Of a stretch of 11,569 bases of DNA, positions 7,137 through 11,569 are shown piece by piece (position 1 is the first letter of the stretch; every line of letters begins with the position of its first letter). The notes below the pieces were generated by a model. That model was not told the origin of the DNA. It did not search any database and saw only the letters and a program-made list of their open reading frames with translations. The position numbers and the translations under genes are program-made. Where the stretch lies: the NCBI GenBank assembly GCA_003243255.1, contig QFQM01000138.1:1-11569 (forward strand), in the 5' to 3' direction. The DNA is from Flavobacterium psychrophilum. GTDB lineage: Bacteria; Bacteroidota; Bacteroidia; Flavobacteriales; Flavobacteriaceae.

Positions 7137-9524
7137 TTAAAATTGTATCTTATAACCAAAGTCAGGGAAGAAACCTATCTGGTCAATCTGGTCTACATTA
7201 TTTGTCTGGCGGTTATACTGTCTGGCAAACGCATTATCATTATCGGTTACGTTTTGGAAGTCTATGTAAAACTGGTGCGATACCTTTTTGCGGCTGCTGT
7301 TTATCTTCATGCCAAATTTTATATCCAGTCTGAAATAAGGGTCAAATTGCTGTGTAAAAGCAAGTTCATCCTGCAATATTTCGTATTCGGCTTCGCGGCT
7401 GGCCTCAAGGTCTACAGGGGTATAATATCTGCCTCCAGCTGTGCTCAGGCGTGAGTCTATGGAAAACACGTTACGCCCGTTGCGTCCCACCTTGAATTCT
7501 TTTCCACCCAAAATATTGAACACATAACCATTGTTAAAGGGAGAGTTACGCTCTATACCATCGCTACCTTTATATTTCGCTTCAAATACAGATGCTGTAG
7601 CAAGGGTATACCATCCATTGGACAGGAATTTCTCAACTGTTAGCTCCACACCAGTGTTATAGCCTGTCCCTTCACTTACCAGTCCATATTTATCCATGCT
7701 GAAAATAAAGTCGGCACCCTCGGTAAGCGATGAATAGCTTGTTGGTGTAGTTTCTACTGCTGCATTTGAAATATCCTGGTAATAAGCCTCTATTTTAGCA
7801 CGCCAGCCGGTACCAGGTCGCAGATCATAGCCTATAACGTAGTGATTGCTGCGTACCAAGTCGAGGTCTCTATTGGCCTGTACGTTGACACCATTGATTT
7901 CCTGATTTAGGAAAAGTATAGGAGCAGGAACATTCTGGTGGTGCAGGCCATAGCCAAAGGTGAGGCTGTGTATGGGTGCAAACTGCCATGTAATTGCGGC
8001 ACGCGGCTCTGCAACAAAAGCTTCATTAAGCGAAAAATACTGGGCGTGCATGCCTGCATTTAACGTCAGGCTTTCGGCCAGGCGGTATTGTCCCTGGACA
8101 TAGGGCTGAAAAACAGTATAACTGTCATCGGCATTAATAACATGTACAAAGTCAGGATACCCGTCTCCGTCATTATCTGGCTGTCGTATCCGGTTCCACA
8201 CATCAGCCTCAAGCCTATACTGCTCCAGCATGACACCACTGCGTAATGTAAAGCGGTTGCTGAATTTTGCATTATAAACCGATGATAGTGTAAACCTGGT
8301 TTCGGTATTATCTATATCAGCGTTTTGTAATATAATAGCTTCTGGCGTACCATAGTCAAATATACGTTCCACTTCTCCTCTTTGAGCACTGAACGACCCG
8401 CCTATAGTAGTCTTGATGGATGAAAAATCATTTAGGGACAGCGTATGCCTTAAGCCCATCATGCCAAAGCGCGAAGTGAAGTCATTGTTTTCATCGGGGG
8501 CGGCAAAAAGATCATCTTCAAGCTCGTCCTCTGTAAGATCCTCACCGTTAAGTTCTATAGAAGAATTTCCTATAATCCCAAACAGCGTAAAATTTCCTGC
8601 TTTGGTCTTACCAAAATCAAGGTTAAACGAGACATCTCCATAATTGGGCACGGCGGCGGTACCAAGTCCACCAAATGCCCCTGCAATACCATAGCGGGCT
8701 GCGAAAAGGAAAGATCCGTCTTTTCCCATTGGCCCTTCAGCTACCCCCTCAAATCCGGTCATAATACCAAGGCCGGCAGTAAACTCATAATCGTCACTAT
8801 TACCCCTGCGGAAGTTTATGTCAAATACACCACCCAGGGCATTACCGTATTCGGCAGGAAAAGCAGATGTAATGAAATCTGAATTACCCATCACACTGGG
8901 ATTAAGTGCGCTAACCGGGCTTCCTGTAGTACCCAGGGTGCTAAAGTGGTTAGGGCTTGGCACTGGTATGCCATCTATCCTCCACAGTAAGCCGGTAGGG
9001 GAGTTGCCGCGTACCACAATATCGTTACGGCTATCGTTAGGAGCAGACACTCCAGCAAAGTTTGCTGCAAGGCGGGCTACATCGCTACGCCCTCCGGCAT
9101 ATTTGGTGATTTCTTCTACGCTGACCTGGCGTGCACTTACTGCTGCGAGCTTGTTAAGAGCTTTATCTTTAGCAGGACCGCTATTTAGTATGACTTCTTC
9201 AAGCTTGTTATAGCTTTCAGTTAATCGGGCATCAGCAGGTACATCCTTACCTGTTATCACATCAATATTAGATAGTGTTACCGACTCATAGCCTACATAA
9301 ACGATAGCAAGGTTAGCGCGGCCTATGGGGAGGTTATCAAGCCTGTAACGGCCATCGGCATCGGTAGTAGTATTTATAATACTGTCGGCCAAAAAAATAA
9401 CTGTAGCACCTTCAAGGGGTTGTTCGGTTATATTATCGGTTACCCTGCCGCGGATAATACCTTTTTGGGCAAAAACACCATGTGCAGTAAATAATAGTGT
9501 TAAAATCATCAGGATTTTTTTCAT
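7137..9524 (-). CDS. TonB-dependent outer-membrane receptor with carboxypeptidase-like regulatory domain
   Basis: This encodes 795 residues. A signal peptide, MKKILMILTLLFTAHGVFAQ, covers residues 1-20. Residues about 22-105 form a carboxypeptidase-regulatory-like beta-sandwich (IIRGRVTDNITEQPLEGATV, then DADGRYRLDNLPIG). The plug domain follows at about 120-240, with NDIVVRGNSPTGLLWRIDG (167-185) and AFPAEYGNALGGVFDINFR. The rest is the outer-membrane beta-barrel, ending in an aromatic residue (GYKIQF), as expected for barrel insertion. It imports a substrate across the outer membrane using TonB-ExbBD energy. There is no SusD-like lipoprotein next to it, so it is not a standard Sus glycan pair; the ligand is unknown. 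Upstream are two small membrane proteins and a dehydrogenase, and downstream is a GT9 gene. Its coding sequence is visibly richer in G and C than the flanking genes. Confidence 0.95.
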   Translation of the reverse strand: MKKILMILTLLFTAHGVFAQKGIIRGRVTDNITEQPLEGATVIFLADSIINTTTDADGRYRLDNLPIGRANLAIVYVGYESVTLSNIDVITGKDVPADARLTESYNKLEEVILNSGPAKDKALNKLAAVSARQVSVEEITKYAGGRSDVARLAANFAGVSAPNDSRNDIVVRGNSPTGLLWRIDGIPVPSPNHFSTLGTTGSPVSALNPSVMGNSDFITSAFPAEYGNALGGVFDINFRRGNSDDYEFTAGLGIMTGFEGVAEGPMGKDGSFLFAARYGIAGAFGGLGTAAVPNYGDVSFNLDFGKTKAGNFTLFGIIGNSSIELNGEDLTEDELEDDLFAAPDENNDFTSRFGMMGLRHTLSLNDFSSIKTTIGGSFSAQRGEVERIFDYGTPEAIILQNADIDNTETRFTLSSVYNAKFSNRFTLRSGVMLEQYRLEADVWNRIRQPDNDGDGYPDFVHVINADDSYTVFQPYVQGQYRLAESLTLNAGMHAQYFSLNEAFVAEPRAAITWQFAPIHSLTFGYGLHHQNVPAPILFLNQEINGVNVQANRDLDLVRSNHYVIGYDLRPGTGWRAKIEAYYQDISNAAVETTPTSYSSLTEGADFIFSMDKYGLVSEGTGYNTGVELTVEKFLSNGWYTLATASVFEAKYKGSDGIERNSPFNNGYVFNILGGKEFKVGRNGRNVFSIDSRLSTAGGRYYTPVDLEASREAEYEILQDELAFTQQFDPYFRLDIKFGMKINSSRKKVSHQFYIDFQNVTDNDNAFARQYNRQTNNVDQIDQIGFFPDFGYKIQF

Positions 9525-9565
9525 AGTCTATAGGTTGATTAGATAGATATTAGTTGTTTTTAGGG

Positions 9566-9931
9566 TTATTGCCAGGGTTGTTTATTTAAAGGATATCCGA
9601 GGTAGATGAGCAGCAGGGGAATTATCAGAAACGGGATTTCGATTAAAGCCGTTTTATAATTGCCTGCTTTTAAAGAAAGGATCATTATGAGCAGTATAGA
9701 AATGGCGTGCACAGCATTGGCCCAAAAAAAAGTCTTTGGAAAAAGCAATGCAATTCCCACCATGATACTAAAAATGCTCATCACAGTTACAGCGATGTTA
9801 CTCAGTCCCATTTCGGCTACCATTTTAGCCTGATCAGGGTTTGCTCCTAGATTCATTCCATCCCAACCATGTTTTAGGCTGAGCACTACGGAAATGATTA
9901 ATAATAATGTCGAGATGATATTCTTTATCAT
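9566..9931 (-). CDS. Small four-helix membrane protein, DoxX-like in size and layout
   Basis: This encodes 121 residues, strongly hydrophobic. Helices are likely at about 4-20, 44-64, 68-88 and 95-113. A polar loop with HGWDGMNLGANPDQ follows helix 1. The size and the four-helix pattern recall DoxX-like or other small Bacteroidota inner-membrane families, but I see no motif that fixes a function. Its ATG (9931-9929) follows directly on the TAA of the 65-residue gene (9934-9932) with no base between, so translation of the two is probably coupled. It ends 41 bases before the TonB-dependent receptor. Confidence 0.8.
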   Translation of the reverse strand: MIKNIISTLLLIISVVLSLKHGWDGMNLGANPDQAKMVAEMGLSNIAVTVMSIFSIMVGIALLFPKTFFWANAVHAISILLIMILSLKAGNYKTALIEIPFLIIPLLLIYLGYPLNKQPWQ

Positions 9932-10129
9932 TTAGTTGAGGATGTAGGTGTTCATTATGTAGCCACAAAGTATCGCCAGAGGAATTCCTATCAGGGCACT
10001 TACCAGTGCTGTTTTAGCTTTTTTAGGATACTGTTTTCTGTATCTGAAATACAGGAATAAACCAATGGGAGGGGCAGCGTTGGATACTATAGACCAAAAC
10101 CTTGGCAGACTGTCGTTACTGTTTTTCAT
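9932..10129 (-). CDS. Small two-helix membrane protein, unknown function
   Basis: This encodes 65 residues. A short hydrophobic stretch, PPIGLFLYFRYR, is followed by a basic loop, KQYPKKAKTALVSA, and a longer helix, LIGIPLAILCGYIMNTYI. The basic segment between the helices suggests a hairpin with its loop in the cytoplasm. It sits in a tight same-strand run: 33 bases after the dehydrogenase and directly abutting the 121-residue membrane protein. That spacing, together with membrane-protein composition, supports a real gene in spite of its size. I do not recognise the family. Confidence 0.7.
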   Translation of the reverse strand: MKNSNDSLPRFWSIVSNAAPPIGLFLYFRYRKQYPKKAKTALVSALIGIPLAILCGYIMNTYILN

Positions 10130-10162
10130 TGTTACGATTTTTAGGTCTCTTGATTATTTATT

Positions 10163-10930
10163 TCATTGTCTGAATTTCTTAAATTCCCCATGACCGAATT
10201 TCACAAGTATACCAGGCAGTAGCCTGCTAATGAATTTAATTATCCCGACAAGGAATGGCCTGAGCTCCGGCTTGTTATTGATTAATCCTTTTATGGCGAT
10301 ACTTACCACTTTATCGGCATCCATCATCATTGAAGGACTTGGTTTCAATATCCAGTCGTTTTGAAGGTTGGTGTTGACCCCTGGCGGAATCATCTCAAAA
10401 ACTTTTACATCTGTATCTTTCAGCTGCAGGCGTAAAGCCATGGTATATGCGTGGACTGCTGCTTTGGAAGCACTGTATATAGGCGCTACCGAATAAGGCA
10501 TAAATGCTATGGCAGAGGAAACATTAACAATAGCAGCCGATTTCTTTTTCATCAGATGGGGTAAGAACTGATGTACCATATGGATGGTACCTGAAAGATT
10601 AACATCAATTTCACGTGTTATGTTTTCAAGGCTCTCATCACGGTCTTGCAAATCAATTAGCCGCATTTCGCCTGCGTTATTGATTATAATGTTCAGGTCA
10701 GGGAACTGCTGTATAACCTTTTCATAGAGGAGCCGTATGTCTTCAGGACTGCTCACGTCACTACGGAAAACGTGAACATTTGGGAATTGCTTTTTTGTCT
10801 CTTGCAGCGCAAACGGCTTACGACCAGTTACCAATATATTTGCTCCCTTGGAGGTTAACTGTCTCACAAATTCCAGTCCAATTCCGCTGGTTCCACCAGT
10901 AATTAGGATGGTGCTGTTCTTTAAGTCCAT
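10163..10930 (-). CDS. Short-chain dehydrogenase/reductase, DltE-like
   Basis: This encodes 255 residues, a classical SDR length. The cofactor loop is TGGTSGIG (11-18). R37 in GRK just after the second strand hints at NADP(H). Further motifs are SDVSS (57-61), NNAGE (84-88), N111 in DVNLSG, S139 in NVSSA, and the catalytic Y152 and K156 in YSASK. The tail after PPGVNT is the variable substrate region. The overall pattern resembles the DltE-like group of Bacillus and Bacteroidota; that name does not establish a role in D-alanylation. It is a soluble cytoplasmic oxidoreductase of unknown substrate and the first gene of the probable operon with two small membrane proteins, the receptor and the glycosyltransferase. 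Its promoter shares an unusual layout with those of the other two SDR-type genes in this window. Confidence 0.93.
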   Translation of the reverse strand: MDLKNSTILITGGTSGIGLEFVRQLTSKGANILVTGRKPFALQETKKQFPNVHVFRSDVSSPEDIRLLYEKVIQQFPDLNIIINNAGEMRLIDLQDRDESLENITREIDVNLSGTIHMVHQFLPHLMKKKSAAIVNVSSAIAFMPYSVAPIYSASKAAVHAYTMALRLQLKDTDVKVFEMIPPGVNTNLQNDWILKPSPSMMMDADKVVSIAIKGLINNKPELRPFLVGIIKFISRLLPGILVKFGHGEFKKFRQ

Positions 10931-10944
10931 AATATGATATTTTG

Positions 10945-11009
10945 ATAGGACAAAGTTCAGTCAGTATTGTATAAAGGATGTATCCAAAAGTCGCTAAGTT
11001 GTAGCTTAA
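10945..11009 (-). promoter_or_regulatory. Promoter and tandem half-sites of the DltE-like gene/operon
   Basis: Read on the minus strand, TTAAGCTAC (11009-11001) is followed, 21 bases start to start, by TTTGGATAC (10988-10980). The TTTG of GAACTTTG (10958-10951) starts exactly 34 bases after the proximal half-site does and runs on as TTTGTCCTAT (10954-10945). The start codon is 20 bases past the -7 box. No TTG lies 17-23 bases before the -7 element, so the core promoter is weak and fits activator dependence. The distal half-site matches TTTGGCTAC at 7 of 9 positions. Confidence 0.5.
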
Positions 11010-11020
11010 ATACCTTATAA

Positions 11021-11230
11021 GGAAAATGGAAAATATGTTTGCTTGGGCTTATCAATCAGATTCATAAGTGCCCAGTGAATTGCTAAGTAAAGTACGCAAT
11101 GCTTCACCCAGATCTTTAAATATTCAGCTGAAAAGAATTAGAGTAACATGAGCTTGTCGTAAAAGTTATATACTTAGTTGTGCCTCCCGAAGTCGAGTAT
11201 AGCCTGAAAGATTTTGCAGATGTGATCTTT
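11021..11230 (+). pseudogene. Wreck of an HxlR-family transcriptional regulator
   Basis: The divergent spacer contains fragments of a winged-helix HxlR protein in correct order. GKWKICLLGLINQ (from 11021) corresponds to the family's GGKWK start of the DNA-binding domain. SELLSKVRN and SPRSLNIQLK (11074-11133), one frame away, match the ELRR...ISP.xL...LK recognition region. ELE, an in-frame TAA (11144-11146), HELVVKVIYL and VPPEVEYSLKDF (11135-11215), back in the first frame, match the wing with its VPPrVEYSLT signature. A TAA also lies just before GKWK (11018-11020). Two opposite one-base shifts (near 11073 and 11134) and at least two stops mean no functional protein. A normal HxlR gene of about 115 codons would just fit in this 402-base spacer. 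HxlR genes often neighbour oxidoreductases, and two SDR genes flank this one. Confidence 0.75.
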
Positions 11231-11247
11231 TACAAGAGTATCATCAA

Positions 11248-11312
11248 TTTGGCTACGATAATTCCCGGTTTGGCTACAAACACCCTGTCACTAATATGCA
11301 ATTTTGTCCTAT
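11248..11312 (+). promoter_or_regulatory. Promoter and tandem TTTGGCTAC operator of the plus-strand SDR gene
   Basis: TTTGGCTAC occurs perfectly twice, at 11248-11256 and 11269-11277, start to start 21 bases. The TTTG of CAATTTTG (11299-11306) begins exactly 34 bases after the second copy begins and runs on as TTTGTCCTAT (11303-11312). The start codon is 26 bases past the -7 box. The -7 box matches TAnnTTTG at 7 of 8 positions, and no TTG sits at the usual -33 spacing. The direct repeats are therefore likely binding sites of an activator. They overlap the region where the C-terminus of the decayed HxlR gene would have been. Confidence 0.6.
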
Positions 11313-11332
11313 TAATATTAAAGAAACAAAAT

Positions 11333-11569
11333 ATGGAAGCGATTAGAAAAAAAGTAGCACTTGTGACAGGTGCTAATACAGGCGTTGGGTTCCAGGTTGC
11401 CAGAGCACTGGCTGATAATGGGTATACAGTATATGTGGGTGCAAGAGACCTTCAAAAAGGGGAAGCTGCCGCCTCTGAAATTGGTACTAATGCAAAAGCA
11501 ATTCATCTGGATATTACGGACACTGCCTCAATTAATGAGGCGGTGGCGAAAATTAGTAAAGATTTTGGC
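11333..11569 (+). CDS. Short-chain dehydrogenase/reductase, N-terminal part (cut by window edge)
   Basis: The first 79 codons from ATG 11333 are open to the end of the window. The N-terminus is MEAIRKKVALVTGANTGVGF. The cofactor-binding motif is TGANTGVG (residues 12-19), followed by the second strand TVYVGARD (32-39), whose arginine suggests NADP(H), and the acidic HLDITD (58-63) that contacts adenine. This is the layout of classical SDRs, close to carbonyl-reductase-like members. The catalytic Ser, Tyr and Lys lie beyond the window, so activity cannot be judged. It is transcribed divergently from the DltE-like operon and has its own tandem-repeat promoter. Confidence 0.9.
   Translation, partial: MEAIRKKVALVTGANTGVGFQVARALADNGYTVYVGARDLQKGEAAASEIGTNAKAIHLDITDTASINEAVAKISKDFG

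Noticed and set aside
7104..7454. Plus-strand open frames opposite the receptor gene (also 8413-8643 and 8818-9213)
   Set aside because: They lie antisense to a clear, full-length TonB-dependent receptor and show no domain or promoter of their own.
7137..9524. SusC of a glycan-uptake (Sus/PUL) locus
   Set aside because: No SusD-like lipoprotein or glycoside hydrolase follows, and the neighbours are an SDR, small membrane proteins and a GT9 enzyme. Only the general receptor call is supported.
11318..11506. Minus-strand 62-residue open frame at the right edge
   Set aside because: It is the antisense shadow of the plus-strand SDR, which has a clear TGANTGVG motif.
1..11569. CRISPR array, retron, insertion sequence, phage or toxin-antitoxin system
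   Set aside because: I looked for repeated spacers, transposase or reverse transcriptase motifs and paired small toxin-antitoxin genes and found none.

Overview
The window looks like chromosomal DNA of a Bacteroidota bacterium, most likely a flavobacterium or close relative. The evidence is a type IX secretion (T9SS) type B sorting domain at the C-terminus of a large secreted protein, a TonB-dependent receptor with an N-terminal carboxypeptidase-like regulatory domain, AT-rich spacers, and promoter candidates of the TTG / TAnnTTTG type. I see no rRNA, tRNA, CRISPR array, insertion sequence or phage gene.

Layout from left to right. Positions 1-474 hold a decayed plus-strand remnant that resembles the C-terminus of a DUF5597-type (GH35/42-like) beta-galactosidase. 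A 759-residue secreted PKD/T9SS type B protein follows on the minus strand (475-2754). Next is a minus-strand block made of two AraC-family regulators (5702 to 4797, then 4737 to 3877) and an NAD(P)-dependent epimerase/dehydratase-like protein (3804 to 2974). A 310-base spacer (5703-6012) with a terminator-like hairpin and a good promoter candidate separates this block from a five-gene minus-strand run. In order of transcription that run is a DltE-like short-chain dehydrogenase (10930 to 10163), a 65-residue membrane protein, a 121-residue four-helix membrane protein, a TonB-dependent receptor (9524 to 7137) and a family 9 glycosyltransferase (7089 to 6013). The gaps are 33, 0, 41 and 47 bases, so this is probably one operon. 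Beyond it lies a 402-base divergent spacer containing the wreck of an HxlR-family regulator, and then the start of a second short-chain dehydrogenase on the plus strand, cut by the window edge at 11569.

The most interesting observation is regulatory. The three oxidoreductase genes (3804 minus, 10930 minus, 11333 plus) share one promoter layout: two direct half-sites exactly 21 bases apart, then exactly 34 bases from the start of the proximal half-site to a TTTG of the -7 type, then a short leader of 20-26 bases. Two promoters share the half-site TTTGG(A/C)TAC and the -7 region TTTGTCCTAT; the third uses TTTGTCC repeats. Direct half-sites two helical turns apart, next to the -33 position, are typical of AraC/XylS-type activators, and two AraC genes lie in the window. 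I infer a small local AraC-controlled oxidoreductase regulon. Neither its inducer nor the enzymes' substrates can be read from the sequence.
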